Shown here one piece after another: positions 17,925 to 27,165 of a stretch of 64,000 bases of DNA. Location of the stretch: positions 98,400-162,399 of the forward strand of contig CAWVXY010000002.1 of the NCBI GenBank assembly GCA_963934295.1. The letters run 5' to 3'. A program made the translations under genes and the position numbers. The notes below the pieces were generated by a model. It ran no database searches. It was not told where the DNA came from and was given only the letters and a program-made list of their open reading frames with translations. The stretch is from Seribacter sp963934295. Lineage in GTDB: Bacteria > Verrucomicrobiota > Verrucomicrobiia > Opitutales > Seribacteraceae. The stretch's first letter is position 1, and every line of letters begins with the position of its first letter.

Positions 17925-19397
17925 ATGAAATATCGTTTTTTACTGTTTTCTGTATTTATACTCCCCACATTGGCGAAGAAGCCAAATATACTATTTATTC
18001 TAACTGATGACCAGGCACCGCATACTTTATCCAGTTATGGTAATAAAGTTTGCCAGACACCAAATATAGATAAGCTGGCCGAGTCAGGTATTGTTTTAGA
18101 TCAGGCATATCACATGGGTTCCATGAGTGGGGCGGTATGTTCTCCATCAAGAACTATGATTATGAGTGGGCGTACTCTTTGGCACTTGCCGCCCCGAGGG
18201 AAGAAGCATCTTAAGCAGGAAGAGGGACAGTTTTCAGGAGTTGAGATTCTTAGTAACACCCTCCCTGCAGTTTTTAATCGTGCTGGTTACGAAACTTTTC
18301 GGACATGTAAAAATGGAAATAGTTATTCATTGGCAAACGGACTTTTCCAAATTGTTAAAGATAAAAGTTGTCGAAACGCAGATGAGGAAAGCGGTAGTCA
18401 ATGGCATGGTAAACAAGTCCTGAATTATTTAAATGAGCGTTCAAAGCAGGATGAAAAAAAACCATTTTTTATTTATTTCGGATTTTCTCATCCCCATGAC
18501 GCTCGAAATGGTCGTGATGATTTACTTAAAAAATATGGTGCAGAGAATGTAAAAGACCCTCCGGTTAAGTTGAATAACAATGCTCCCAGGCTTCCTGTTA
18601 GTTGGTTGCCGGAGCACCCTTTTCATCACGGACACCCCGGATTGCGTGATGAAGTCAAAGTGCCAGGCGTATTGACTTCACGTACCGAAGCCACAGTTCG
18701 CAATGAACTTGGCCGGGAGTATGCATGCATTGAAAACATTGATGATCAGGTCGGGTTGGTTATTAAGAAATTAAAAAGTTTGGGTGAATTTGAGAATACC
18801 TATATTTTTTACACTGCAGATCATGGCATTGCAGTTGGAAGGCATGGTTTAATGGGGAAGCAAAATCTGTATGAGCATTCATGGCGTGTTCCTTTTATTG
18901 CTAGTGGGCCGGGTATTACCGGGGGGGCTCGTGCGAAGGGAAATAGTTATCTTTTGGACATCCTGCCCACTTTTTGCGACCTTGCAGGAATTCCCATTCC
19001 CTCCACTGCTCAAGGGCTAAGCCTGAAGACTGTTCTAACTGGTAGTAAGCAAGTTATTCGCCCTGTTTTGTACGGTGCTTATTGCGGTGGAACAAAACCC
19101 GGTATGCGTTCTGTCCGAAAAGGGGACTGGAAATTAATAAAATATGATACTCTAGATGGGGAGATTCGCCAAACTCAACTTTTTAACCTCAAGGAAAACC
19201 CTGATGAACTTTTAAAGGAGCACCATTTTAAAAGAGTGATTAAAAAGACAGGAAATAATCCCTTACCCCATCAGGTTAACTTGGCAAAGAATCCAAGCCA
19301 TGCCAAAAAACTTAAGGAAATGGAAACCCTTCTGTTAGATGAAATGGAAAGATTGAATGACCCGTATCGTCTATGGGATCAACCTCAGAAGGATTGA
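17925..19397 (+). CDS. Formylglycine-dependent sulfatase, probably exported
   Basis: Arylsulfatase-superfamily hydrolase of 490 residues from ATG 17925; the frame extends to 17889 but the signal-peptide-like start is here. The catalytic motif C-S-P-S-R-T (Cys72) is the cysteine-type C-x-P-x-R, which must be oxidised to formylglycine. The metal ligands FILTDDQ (Asp28-Asp29) and YTADHG are present. A short hydrophobic N terminus ending TLAKKPN suggests export. The overall pattern is closest to the heparan N-sulfatase/choline-sulfatase style. The substrate is unknown; algal or animal sulfated polysaccharide is likely from lifestyle. No formylglycine-generating enzyme is in the window. Confidence 0.88.
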   Translation: MKYRFLLFSVFILPTLAKKPNILFILTDDQAPHTLSSYGNKVCQTPNIDKLAESGIVLDQAYHMGSMSGAVCSPSRTMIMSGRTLWHLPPRGKKHLKQEEGQFSGVEILSNTLPAVFNRAGYETFRTCKNGNSYSLANGLFQIVKDKSCRNADEESGSQWHGKQVLNYLNERSKQDEKKPFFIYFGFSHPHDARNGRDDLLKKYGAENVKDPPVKLNNNAPRLPVSWLPEHPFHHGHPGLRDEVKVPGVLTSRTEATVRNELGREYACIENIDDQVGLVIKKLKSLGEFENTYIFYTADHGIAVGRHGLMGKQNLYEHSWRVPFIASGPGITGGARAKGNSYLLDILPTFCDLAGIPIPSTAQGLSLKTVLTGSKQVIRPVLYGAYCGGTKPGMRSVRKGDWKLIKYDTLDGEIRQTQLFNLKENPDELLKEHHFKRVIKKTGNNPLPHQVNLAKNPSHAKKLKEMETLLLDEMERLNDPYRLWDQPQKD

Positions 19398-19478
19398 AAT
19401 TATTTATATTTGAGTTTTGAATCAACATATTTGAATGATGGCCATTTCTATCGGTACTTTTTTCTTCAAACCTAGCCG

Positions 19479-19509
19479 TTGACTTTATTCGAAAAATAGG
19501 GACTATATT
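19479..19509 (+). promoter_or_regulatory. Candidate sigma-70-type promoter for the TPR-FKBP gene
   Basis: TTGACT (19479-19484) and TATATT (19504-19509) with a 19-base spacer, 22 bases before the ATG at 19532. The hexamers are good but the spacer is longer than the usual 17, so this is only a candidate. Confidence 0.35.
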
Positions 19510-19531
19510 CCCTTTTCCTTTTATCTGCTCC

Positions 19532-20806
19532 ATGGCTACTAATAAAGAATCCGATTCCGAAAAAGATAACGACGTACCTTTGCCCACCACACCTGAGCAA
19601 GATGGTCTAACTGTTGACCAGGCAGCTGAGCCTACTTATAGCGAGACGGATGCTTGGGCTAAGAGTAAAAACTCACTATTTATTTTGCTTGGCCTTATCT
19701 TCTTTGGTGTGATTGCTTACAACTATTTTGATAACTCGCAGAGAAATGATAAATCCGAACGATCTTATCGTTTTCTTTCGGCTAGTATAGACTCTGAAGG
19801 TGCAGAGGAGCGTTTTCTTTCTTTTGCTGATGAATACGGGGATGCCTTGGCCGGAGTTGCCAGATATAGAGCAGCGGTTTTACAATATCGAGAGAAACGT
19901 TATGTGGAAGCGTCCAAAAATTTCGAGCAGGCTGCTGTTGAAATGGGAGTTGATCCACTTGCTGGTAGGGCACTTTTAGGCCAGGCTGTTTCTTTAATTA
20001 AAGGGGGTGGTAACCGAGGTGCAGATGGTAAAGCCGTTTTGGAAAAACTTGCCAACAGTTCATCCTATCTTCCCACCGATCGTAGGGAAGCCTTCTTCTT
20101 ACTTGCCTTACAATACCTTGCTGAAAATGACATGGAAGGGGTTGAGCAGCATAAGGAGAAACTAGCGGACGATATGAACGCATCGTATTTTTTATCACGG
20201 ATTGATGACCTAATTAAAACCAACAATTTTTTGGCTGTGGCAAAGTCTATGCCTGACATGAACCTGGCCAAGGGAGACGCTTTTTTGAAAAAAAATGGAA
20301 AGCGGGAAGTTGTAATAACCACTGAAAGCGGATTGCAATATGAAATACTCAAAAAAGGGAATGGAGTAAGTCCCAAGGATGATGATTCTGTAGAAGTACA
20401 TTATCACGGCACCCTAATTGGTGGTGAAGTTTTTGATTCATCAATCGAACGCGATGAACCGGCTTCTTTTAAAGTAAATGGAGTTATCAAAGGATGGACT
20501 GAGGCACTCAAGCTAATGGTTGAAGGCGCAAAATGGAAGTTATTCATTCCTTCCGATTTGGCTTATGGCGAATCGGGAAATAACTCGATCGGTCCCAACG
20601 AAACACTGATTTTTGAAGTGGAACTTATTAAGGTAACCCCAAAACCAGTTGAACCTGTTTTGGACATCAATTCAACTATTCCAAGTTTACCTCCCGCACC
20701 AGTAGAATTAAACGCCACAGTTCCTGTGTTACCTGTTGCCGCTGAAAAGATTGAGGGGAATTCAAGTATTCCTGCTCAAACAAAAGAAGGTAATCAATCT
20801 AAGTAA
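19532..20806 (+). CDS. Membrane-anchored TPR-like protein fused to an FKBP peptidyl-prolyl isomerase
   Basis: 424 residues in four parts. Residues 1-46 are an acidic cytosolic tail. Residues 47-65 are one membrane helix. Residues 85-230 are a helical, tetratricopeptide-like region resembling the periplasmic part of YfgM-type proteins. Residues about 262-367 are an FKBP-type isomerase domain with the Mip/FkpA-like entry TTESGLQYEILKKG, then VEVHYHGTLIGGEVFDSS and LAYGESG. The C-terminal tail repeats an Asn-x-[ST]-[IV]-Pro motif about three times and is proline-rich. The predicted role is a periplasmic chaperone folding exported proteins near the translocon. The fusion is unusual; separate YfgM and FkpA proteins are the norm in Proteobacteria. 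Confidence 0.82.
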   Translation: MATNKESDSEKDNDVPLPTTPEQDGLTVDQAAEPTYSETDAWAKSKNSLFILLGLIFFGVIAYNYFDNSQRNDKSERSYRFLSASIDSEGAEERFLSFADEYGDALAGVARYRAAVLQYREKRYVEASKNFEQAAVEMGVDPLAGRALLGQAVSLIKGGGNRGADGKAVLEKLANSSSYLPTDRREAFFLLALQYLAENDMEGVEQHKEKLADDMNASYFLSRIDDLIKTNNFLAVAKSMPDMNLAKGDAFLKKNGKREVVITTESGLQYEILKKGNGVSPKDDDSVEVHYHGTLIGGEVFDSSIERDEPASFKVNGVIKGWTEALKLMVEGAKWKLFIPSDLAYGESGNNSIGPNETLIFEVELIKVTPKPVEPVLDINSTIPSLPPAPVELNATVPVLPVAAEKIEGNSSIPAQTKEGNQSK

Positions 20807-20829
20807 GAATCCTTCTTTATTTGAAAGGT

Positions 20830-21873
20830 TCAACCTTGGCAGGCAAGAACTGCCTTCATTACTCTAAGTGATTCGCTGTCTAGGAATGCCTTTTCTGCAT
20901 CTTGAAGGTTGTAGATGGATAACAGTGCCTTTCCATCCACTTTGCCATCAAGCAGTAATTTGAATGCTCTTAAGTAATCTGGTTTAGATGATGCATAACT
21001 TGTTCGTAGATCGATTTGTTTACGAACAAATTGGGTCAAGTCAAAATCAATAGTCTTAGCGTATAAGGCAACGGCAGTCACAGTGCCATCGGGGCGAACA
21101 GAACGCCATGCTTCAGTTAACGCAATTGGTGCCCCTGAGGCTTCAATAAGTGCATCTGCTCCATTTGGAAATATTTTTTCAATTTGTTCGGACAATGGCG
21201 GGAGGTTTTTGCCCACAGTAATGGTTTGAAACCCCAAGGTTCTTGCCGTGGAAAGTCTTACTGTTTCATCTTTTTCCGTTCCCGCTATCACCACCTCTGC
21301 ACCACGTGCACGGGCACAAATTGCACAGAGCAAACCAATTATTCCCGGTCCACTTACAATTACCTGATCTTCTGCAGTTATGTCTGTTCGGTCAGCAATA
21401 CAATGTTCTGCAACTGAAAGAGGTTCGGTCAAGGCAGCAAGTTCCATAGATAAACCATTAGGTATGGGGAGTAGAAATTCTTGATCCACACACATAAATT
21501 CTGCCATCCCACCGTCAAGATGTAAGCCCTGGACTCTTCTGCGATTAGAAAGCTGGGGCAGTCCATTGTTACAAAAAGGATCACTTGGATCATGCTTTGT
21601 TTGCAGGGCAATTATTACTGCGTTTTGCCCTGTTTCCCATTGGTCGACTCCTTTACCGGTTTCTACAACTGTACCTGATAACTCATGTCCAAATGTGACT
21701 TCAGGAAGAACTGATTCGTAGCCTTTATGGTTTAGCCAAGCATGTAAGTCAGAACCACAAATTCCACAATGGGATACTTTAAGTAATACTTCACCTGTTC
21801 CTGGCTTTGGTATATCTACCAATTCAAGGCGGGCAGCTCTTTCTTCTCTGGCGAATCTGCGGAAAGCTTTCAT
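20830..21873 (-). CDS. Zinc-type MDR alcohol dehydrogenase lacking the structural-zinc cysteines
   Basis: Medium-chain dehydrogenase of the sorbitol/threonine/butanediol dehydrogenase type, 347 residues. The catalytic zinc site is intact: Cys36 in HCGICGSD and His63-Glu64 in FGHELSG. The Rossmann motif VSGPGIIGLLCAI lies near residue 173. The lobe that normally carries four structural-zinc cysteines contains only one Cys (in DPFCNNG), so structural zinc is probably absent. The substrate is unknown. Its start overlaps the end of the DJ-1-like gene by four bases, so the pair is translationally coupled. Confidence 0.87.
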   Translation of the reverse strand: MKAFRRFAREERAARLELVDIPKPGTGEVLLKVSHCGICGSDLHAWLNHKGYESVLPEVTFGHELSGTVVETGKGVDQWETGQNAVIIALQTKHDPSDPFCNNGLPQLSNRRRVQGLHLDGGMAEFMCVDQEFLLPIPNGLSMELAALTEPLSVAEHCIADRTDITAEDQVIVSGPGIIGLLCAICARARGAEVVIAGTEKDETVRLSTARTLGFQTITVGKNLPPLSEQIEKIFPNGADALIEASGAPIALTEAWRSVRPDGTVTAVALYAKTIDFDLTQFVRKQIDLRTSYASSKPDYLRAFKLLLDGKVDGKALLSIYNLQDAEKAFLDSESLRVMKAVLACQG

Positions 21874-22439
21874 TTTTTATCGGTTGGGTAGGGTGCGTGA
21901 ATGGAATATGCAATTTCGATTGCCTTTTCTTCGGAAAGTAAGAGCTCTACAAGTTTTAATCCAAATGGAACAGCAGTACCGGCTCCAGCAGAGGTGATAA
22001 TGTTTTTATCGACCACAACATCTTCAGCTGGTAATAGATTAGGCAGTTCATTAACAACACTTGCATGAGCGGTGTGATTTGTTCCGTTCAATACCTTTGC
22101 ATCGAGTAAAAGAAGAGGAGCTGCACAGATTGCACCAATCCATTTTCCACGATTAAAATATTTTTGAATAACTTTTAAAACAACCGGGTTTTTACGCAGT
22201 TTAAAAACTGCTGGACCTCCGGGTAAAATCAAAAGATCAAAACTTCTTTCTGCAATAGATTGAAGATTACAGTCTGCCTGAATTGAAATTCCAGATCTGC
22301 CTTTTACCCAAAGAGTCTCATCGCATGAGCAAACCGTGACATCAACCTCTGCCCTGCGTAACAGATCAATGGGGCATACTGCCTCAATCTCTTCAAACCC
22401 ATTTGATATTAAAATGAGTGCATTTTGGGTCAACTCCAT
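21870..22439 (-). CDS. DJ-1/PfpI family protein
   Basis: 189-residue class I glutamine amidotransferase-like protein of the DJ-1/YajL type. The nucleophile elbow GAICAAPLLL carries Cys105. The partner glutamate is in NGFEEIEA at 16-17, and LILPGG is at the usual place. DJ-1 relatives act as deglycases, glyoxalases or redox chaperones. It is first in a coupled pair with the MDR dehydrogenase (4-base overlap), suggesting a shared role in handling reactive carbonyl compounds; that part is inference. Confidence 0.88.
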   Translation of the reverse strand: MELTQNALILISNGFEEIEAVCPIDLLRRAEVDVTVCSCDETLWVKGRSGISIQADCNLQSIAERSFDLLILPGGPAVFKLRKNPVVLKVIQKYFNRGKWIGAICAAPLLLLDAKVLNGTNHTAHASVVNELPNLLPAEDVVVDKNIITSAGAGTAVPFGLKLVELLLSEEKAIEIAYSIHAPYPTDKK

Positions 22440-22455
22440 GAAAAAAGCTGAGTTT

Positions 22456-22785
22456 TTATTTAGCGTTTGCTTTTGCTGGTTTCTTCTTGGCCCCGGATTC
22501 CTTTGTAGGTGCTGGCTTGGATTCCTTGCTCTTACTCACTTTTTCCTTAGCTGTGCCTTTTTCCTTAGAATCAGAGTTACTTTCTTTCTTTTCCGGGCCC
22601 TTATTTTTATAATCCGTTTCATAGAATCCAGTTCCCTTAAAGATGATACCGGCTCCCATGCCAAGTAAGCGCTTTGCTTTGCGTTTTTGGCATTTTGGGC
22701 AGGACTTTACCGGGGAATCATTCATTGATTGAAATAATTCCCAATTATGGCCACAGGCCTGGCATTGATAGTCGTATGTAGGCAT
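22456..22785 (-). CDS. FmdB-type zinc-ribbon protein with a lysine-rich tail
   Basis: 109 residues. The N-terminal FmdB/CxxC_CXXC_SSSS zinc ribbon is MPTYDYQCQACGH with Cys8 and Cys11, and Cys29/Cys32 in SCPKC. After the conserved GTGFYETDY region comes a roughly 45-residue low-complexity tail of Lys, Glu, Ser, Ala and Pro. The family is common and small and is assumed to regulate or bind nucleic acid, but its role is not established. The DJ-1 gene begins 16 bases downstream on the same strand, so the three genes may form one operon. Confidence 0.85.
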   Translation of the reverse strand: MPTYDYQCQACGHNWELFQSMNDSPVKSCPKCQKRKAKRLLGMGAGIIFKGTGFYETDYKNKGPEKKESNSDSKEKGTAKEKVSKSKESKPAPTKESGAKKKPAKANAK

Positions 22786-22810
22786 ATTTAAAAATAATAT
22801 TTTAATTGAA

Positions 22811-23413
22811 TCATTTTTGATTCAACTTGGAGAAATTGAATGCACTCGAATATGCAAGCAGTACCCATGTGCCAAGAAAAAAAGAGAATCCATAGAGGGG
22901 TAGGGCTAGAAGAATAATTCCCCAAAATGCAATTACAGGTAATATTAATTGAGGACTCATTGCCCGCGCCACCTCAATGACAAACTTAACTTTCCATGCA
23001 TCAGAGTATAAACCGTCCCGAACAAAGACATGCATCGATGAAAGGAAAAGAAAGGGGGCAATAAATGCACCGGCGGCAAGGGGGACAAAGGTTACAATTC
23101 CCAAAAAGCCAAATGTAAGAAGGTCTAAGAGCATACTTGCTAACCAGCCAATAAAAATAGGGCAACCGGAATAAGCCAAAAGAAGAAGGAATACCTGCAG
23201 TCCACCGCTTAAAAGCGGAATGGGTTCCATTTCATTCCACTCGGGTAAATCCCAATCCTTATTTTGTCTTAATTGAATGGTGTATTTTAGAAGATAGCCT
23301 AATGAAAAAAGGTTGAGAATCGGTATGAAAGAAAGGGCACCACCCCAAATAACTTTTGACACCCAACCAGGGTGACCAAAAAGCTTTCCACACACCGCTT
23401 CCAAACTTGGCAT
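22811..23413 (-). CDS. DUF4013-type membrane protein
   Basis: About 200 residues from ATG 23413 (MPSLEAVCGKLFGHPGW). Three to five hydrophobic segments are visible, including the re-entrant style stretch ISFIPILNLFSLGYLLK typical of DUF4013. Function is unknown. Longer frames begin at 23455 and 23497, but those would overlap the divergent ispA start; 23413 leaves a 40-base intergenic space that can hold a promoter region. Confidence 0.7.
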   Translation of the reverse strand: MPSLEAVCGKLFGHPGWVSKVIWGGALSFIPILNLFSLGYLLKYTIQLRQNKDWDLPEWNEMEPIPLLSGGLQVFLLLLAYSGCPIFIGWLASMLLDLLTFGFLGIVTFVPLAAGAFIAPFLFLSSMHVFVRDGLYSDAWKVKFVIEVARAMSPQLILPVIAFWGIILLALPLYGFSFFLGTWVLLAYSSAFNFSKLNQK

Positions 23414-23453
23414 AACGGATTGAATATGACATGGTGCTGAAAATTCGCAAGTC

Positions 23454-24338
23454 ATGAATTTCTCAAAAAAGCTGAAAACCTGGCAGGAATTGATCAACCA
23501 CAGGCTTGATCAAACATTACCTGCTGCTCATGTTCAACCCGAACAACTCCATCTTGCCATTCGGCATAGTATGAGTGCCGGCGGTAAGCGTTTGCGACCT
23601 ATCTTAGTTATGGCTGCTCATGAGATATTCCCCGGGGACTTCGATCCTATTCCGGCTGCACTTGCTATCGAATGCATCCATACATACAGTCTTATCCATG
23701 ATGACCTTCCGGCAATGGATGATTCGGACCTTCGTCGAGGGAAACCCAGTTGCCATAAAGCTTTTGATGAAGCTACCGCAATTCTCGCTGGTGATGCTCT
23801 GCAACCCCTTGCCTTTGAAATTCTTTCATCTTTTTATTCCAACGAACCTGAGCTAGCTTTGGACTTAATTCAAATTCTGGCCCAAACTTCGGGTAGTGAG
23901 AAATTAGTGGGTGGGCAAATGCAAGATCTACTTGCAGAGGGAAGCACTCCGAATGAAAAGACCCTTTCCTATATCCATACTAACAAAACTGCCGCCATGA
24001 TCGAGGCTTCACTTAAGATGGGTTTTCGATTGGGGGATCAAGGTGGCGATGTGGATAAAATTTCGCTAATTGCCCAAGTGGGAAATTCGCTTGGTTTGGC
24101 ATTTCAAGCTGTAGATGATTTACTCGATATCACTCAGACCAGCGATCAACTCGGAAAGGATGCACACCACGATAATCAGAGTGGTAAAGTTACTTGGATT
24201 TCCCTGAAGGGAGAGGAGGAAGCCCGTCGACTAGCTCAGGAGCATTCCGATAATGCGTTGGAATCTCTTATCTCTATTGGGGGAGAAAGCGGATTTCTTT
24301 CTGAATTGATTGGTTATATGCTCGAGAGGAAATACTAA
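23454..24338 (+). CDS. ispA: Short-chain polyprenyl (farnesyl/geranylgeranyl) diphosphate synthase
   Basis: Condenses isopentenyl diphosphate onto allylic diphosphates, supplying precursors for undecaprenyl phosphate, quinones and carotenoids. 294 residues. The first Asp-rich motif DDLPAMDD is at 83-90 and the second, DDLLD, at 221-225. The substrate-binding lead GGKRLRP is at 43-49. The residues just before the first motif (HTYSLIH) fit a farnesyl-length product, but product length cannot be fixed by reading. It is divergent from the DUF4013 gene and followed after five bases by a methyltransferase-like gene. Confidence 0.92.
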   Translation: MNFSKKLKTWQELINHRLDQTLPAAHVQPEQLHLAIRHSMSAGGKRLRPILVMAAHEIFPGDFDPIPAALAIECIHTYSLIHDDLPAMDDSDLRRGKPSCHKAFDEATAILAGDALQPLAFEILSSFYSNEPELALDLIQILAQTSGSEKLVGGQMQDLLAEGSTPNEKTLSYIHTNKTAAMIEASLKMGFRLGDQGGDVDKISLIAQVGNSLGLAFQAVDDLLDITQTSDQLGKDAHHDNQSGKVTWISLKGEEEARRLAQEHSDNALESLISIGGESGFLSELIGYMLERKY

Positions 24339-24343
24339 ATCCA

Positions 24344-25006
24344 ATGAATGACTACCAAAGCCATTCCAAGCTGGAGGGAATTCGTGACTGGCGTGACCGA
24401 CTCAGTCATTCGCGAGATGAAGGAACGGGTTTTGCTGCCCCAGGGGGAGAGTTTACACGAGCCCTTTTTGAATGGTCTTTTACGCCAAGAGGTAAAATAC
24501 TTCACTCTTTACTTAAGGGGCGCCGAGTGGTTGAGCTTGGGGCTGGAATGATGCCCTATGGGTATGCACTAGCAAGTACCTGTGGTGCCAAAAACTTCGT
24601 TGCAGTCGAACCTTTTTACAGTGATATTCAAGAGAAATCAATTATATCGCATCTTTCTAAGAACGAGGGGTTAAATTTTAGAATTCCATACAAAATTGCT
24701 GCTCAGGATATGTTGGCATATCTTGAAGAAGAACCAGACGATTTATTATGTATAATTGCATGCGGAATTGAAGACTGCATCCTTCCTGGCCCTGATTATC
24801 GGAAAAAAGTGGAAAATCAAATTATTCGAACCATGGAAAAAAATTCATTTTTTCTAAGTTCACATAGTGATCTTTTCCCTCAATCTTTAAAGCATATTGA
24901 GATGACTTTTCCAAGACCCTCAAATCCGAAAGTTTTTGACCGTCTCCGCTTGCATGGCAGTAAGCTTGCTTATGAGATGTACAGGAATGAAATGAATAGT
25001 TGTTGA
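24344..25006 (+). CDS. Methyltransferase-like protein, possibly SAM-dependent
   Basis: 220 residues, cytoplasmic. The segment VVELGAGMMPYGYALAS matches SAM-binding motif I, and FVAVEP follows at the distance expected for the acidic ribose-binding residue of motif II (here Glu). Later motifs are not clear and I cannot name a substrate. It starts five bases after ispA and is probably cotranscribed, so modification of an isoprenoid-derived compound is possible but unproven. The gene ends at 25006. The 180 bases before the next gene hold a small inverted repeat TCTCAA/TTGAGA (25144-25166) without a T-run. Confidence 0.6.
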   Translation: MNDYQSHSKLEGIRDWRDRLSHSRDEGTGFAAPGGEFTRALFEWSFTPRGKILHSLLKGRRVVELGAGMMPYGYALASTCGAKNFVAVEPFYSDIQEKSIISHLSKNEGLNFRIPYKIAAQDMLAYLEEEPDDLLCIIACGIEDCILPGPDYRKKVENQIIRTMEKNSFFLSSHSDLFPQSLKHIEMTFPRPSNPKVFDRLRLHGSKLAYEMYRNEMNSC

Positions 25007-25188
25007 GTTATGACCATCGTGTTTATTTAAAATTAAACTTACCTGTCCCTGCATGTTATTAGGTAAACTCGTTTGTTCAATTATTGTGCTCGAATTATCC
25101 TTATTCATTTTGGGACATTTTCAGTTTGTTAATTGGTCTTGCGTCTCAATCTTGCCAAGGTTGAGATTAAGTGATAAAAAGTTATTTA

Positions 25189-27159
25189 ATGTCATATAAG
25201 TCTTCAAGGTATTGGGTTAATCGAAGCGGAGAAAATATCGGTCCGTATAGCCTTGATGATATCAGGGACCTGCAGAAATCGGGAGATCTCGACTTGGGAG
25301 ACCCTGCTTGCTTGGTTGGTGAAGATGACTGGTTGAGTGTGGAGGAGATATTGGGGTTTGGGTCATCTTTAAGGAACGATGTTGATGCAGAAGGTGGGCA
25401 GAAAATAATCGTAGCTAAAAAAACAGGGATTTCTTTCAATGCGATACTCACTATCATTCTCTTCCTCCTTCTTTTTGTCTGCAGTGGGTTATTTGTATAC
25501 CTCAAGTTTAATAATTCAAAAACTTTATCTACCACTGATGTTAAAAAGCATCCTGATGAAATAGTAAATATCGAGGATGCCGTAATGGCTGCTATCCTTC
25601 TCGATACTTTATCCTTGAATAAGGGGATGATGCAAAGCAGGGGCCAGAATGTTCCATTTTCAGGCTGGGCCAAGAAGGATTTTCCTGAGGGCGATAAGAT
25701 AAGCAGTCTTTTAAAACTTGAAGTTGGTAAATATATTTTAGGTTTTTCCTGGAGGCCAAACGGTGAAAAATGTAAGGAAACCTCTCTAGATAAAGGAAAA
25801 GGTATCCTTATTGAATATTTTCAGTCAGGTGGTGTAAAAAAGGAGACAACTTTCAGGGCTGGTCTTGTTAATGGAATGGTAACAATTTGGCATGAGAACA
25901 AGCAAAAGTCAGTTGAAGAATCTTATGTTGATGGAAGACTCCATGGACAAAGTGTATCTTGGCATGAAAATGGACAAAAGATTAAACAGGTTTTTTATAT
26001 GGAAGACTTGAAAAATGGACCTTATTCGTATTGGACAAAGGATGGACAGAAATTCGACGAAGGTACTTACAGGAATGGAAAATTAGATGGTCGGAGAATT
26101 CTCTGGTCTGATGACGGATTAGACCGTAACGAAGAATTTTATAAAGATGGTCAATTAATATCACAAATTCCACCACTGAACCCAGTCATGAATGAAGAAT
26201 TAGAGGGTATCCCTGAAGGCAACCCTGTTTTACTAAACCTTTTAAATTTAGCTGGTGATGAAACAGGGTGGGTTACCAAGGCTAGGGAAGTATGTGAGGT
26301 TGTTGATTTTATTCAGAAAAGATTTGAAAAAAGTAATGTTGAGGGACACGAAATTTTTGCCGAATTAACACTGGGTTTATTTAAGCACGCCAAGGGAGAC
26401 CGGAATGCCCTAAAAGATTTACTGGTTCTGCTTGAAAGCATAAATAACAGATGGGGTATATCCATTTACTTCAAAGATGAAGCGTTTGTATTGAGAGATT
26501 TACCTAAGTCTGTAAGCTTTGGCCCTATTACTTGGAATCAAGTGGAATATGCACAAGAGTTTCAAGGGTCACTTCAAGGGGAGAGTCGAGATTTTGTGGT
26601 TGGAGATTTGAAAAGCTTATTTTCTGCCATTGGTATTCAATTTGAAACAGAGACCGAAAGCATACAAAGACTGGTAGAGAGACAAATATGGGATGAACTA
26701 TGCGAGAGGGCAGAGGATGCAAAAATAGCTAACCTTCAATTCATTAACGGAGAACTCACTTTTAAAGAGTTTATGGAAAAGAAGGTGAAAAAGATTAATC
26801 CACAGGGACAGTCTATCTTTGAAACAATGGAAGAGGAAGTCTCGTACACTTTCAGTCAACGAAAGGCCCGTGACAAAAAAATTGGACCATTTTTTCAGGT
26901 TTTGGCTGATGCTCGTTTACAATTTGAGGAAACGAAAAACAGTACATTAATGATAAGGACCTATTCTGACCTGACTATATTTTCAGACAAAGTCTCTCCG
27001 GATGGTGCTTCCTTTCTGTACCCCAATGTGAGTATCAAATTTGCTGGGGTTGCACCTTTGAGTGAAGATACCCTTATTCGCTTTATCCAAGTGGAGCTAG
27101 GTGTATTACTACAAGAACCTTCTGTTAGTCCCCCTGCTGAAAAAGAATTTCCGTTTTAG
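25189..27159 (+). CDS. GYF-domain, single-pass membrane protein with MORN-variant repeats
   Basis: 656 residues. Residues 7-56 form a GYF_2/DUF4339 domain (YWVNRSGENIGPYS, then DWLSVEEIL). A membrane helix spans about 83-105. Residues about 157-325 carry YwqK-like MORN-variant repeats of the form WHENGQK-x-Y-x-x-G-x-L-x-G. The last 330 residues contain no domain I recognise. The topology suggests a cytosolic GYF domain reading proline-rich ligands and an external repeat domain. The ATG at 25189 is preferred over the GTG at 25171. It stands alone, with rph convergent seven bases after its stop. Confidence 0.75.
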   Translation: MSYKSSRYWVNRSGENIGPYSLDDIRDLQKSGDLDLGDPACLVGEDDWLSVEEILGFGSSLRNDVDAEGGQKIIVAKKTGISFNAILTIILFLLLFVCSGLFVYLKFNNSKTLSTTDVKKHPDEIVNIEDAVMAAILLDTLSLNKGMMQSRGQNVPFSGWAKKDFPEGDKISSLLKLEVGKYILGFSWRPNGEKCKETSLDKGKGILIEYFQSGGVKKETTFRAGLVNGMVTIWHENKQKSVEESYVDGRLHGQSVSWHENGQKIKQVFYMEDLKNGPYSYWTKDGQKFDEGTYRNGKLDGRRILWSDDGLDRNEEFYKDGQLISQIPPLNPVMNEELEGIPEGNPVLLNLLNLAGDETGWVTKAREVCEVVDFIQKRFEKSNVEGHEIFAELTLGLFKHAKGDRNALKDLLVLLESINNRWGISIYFKDEAFVLRDLPKSVSFGPITWNQVEYAQEFQGSLQGESRDFVVGDLKSLFSAIGIQFETETESIQRLVERQIWDELCERAEDAKIANLQFINGELTFKEFMEKKVKKINPQGQSIFETMEEEVSYTFSQRKARDKKIGPFFQVLADARLQFEETKNSTLMIRTYSDLTIFSDKVSPDGASFLYPNVSIKFAGVAPLSEDTLIRFIQVELGVLLQEPSVSPPAEKEFPF

Positions 27160-27165
27160 GGAAAT

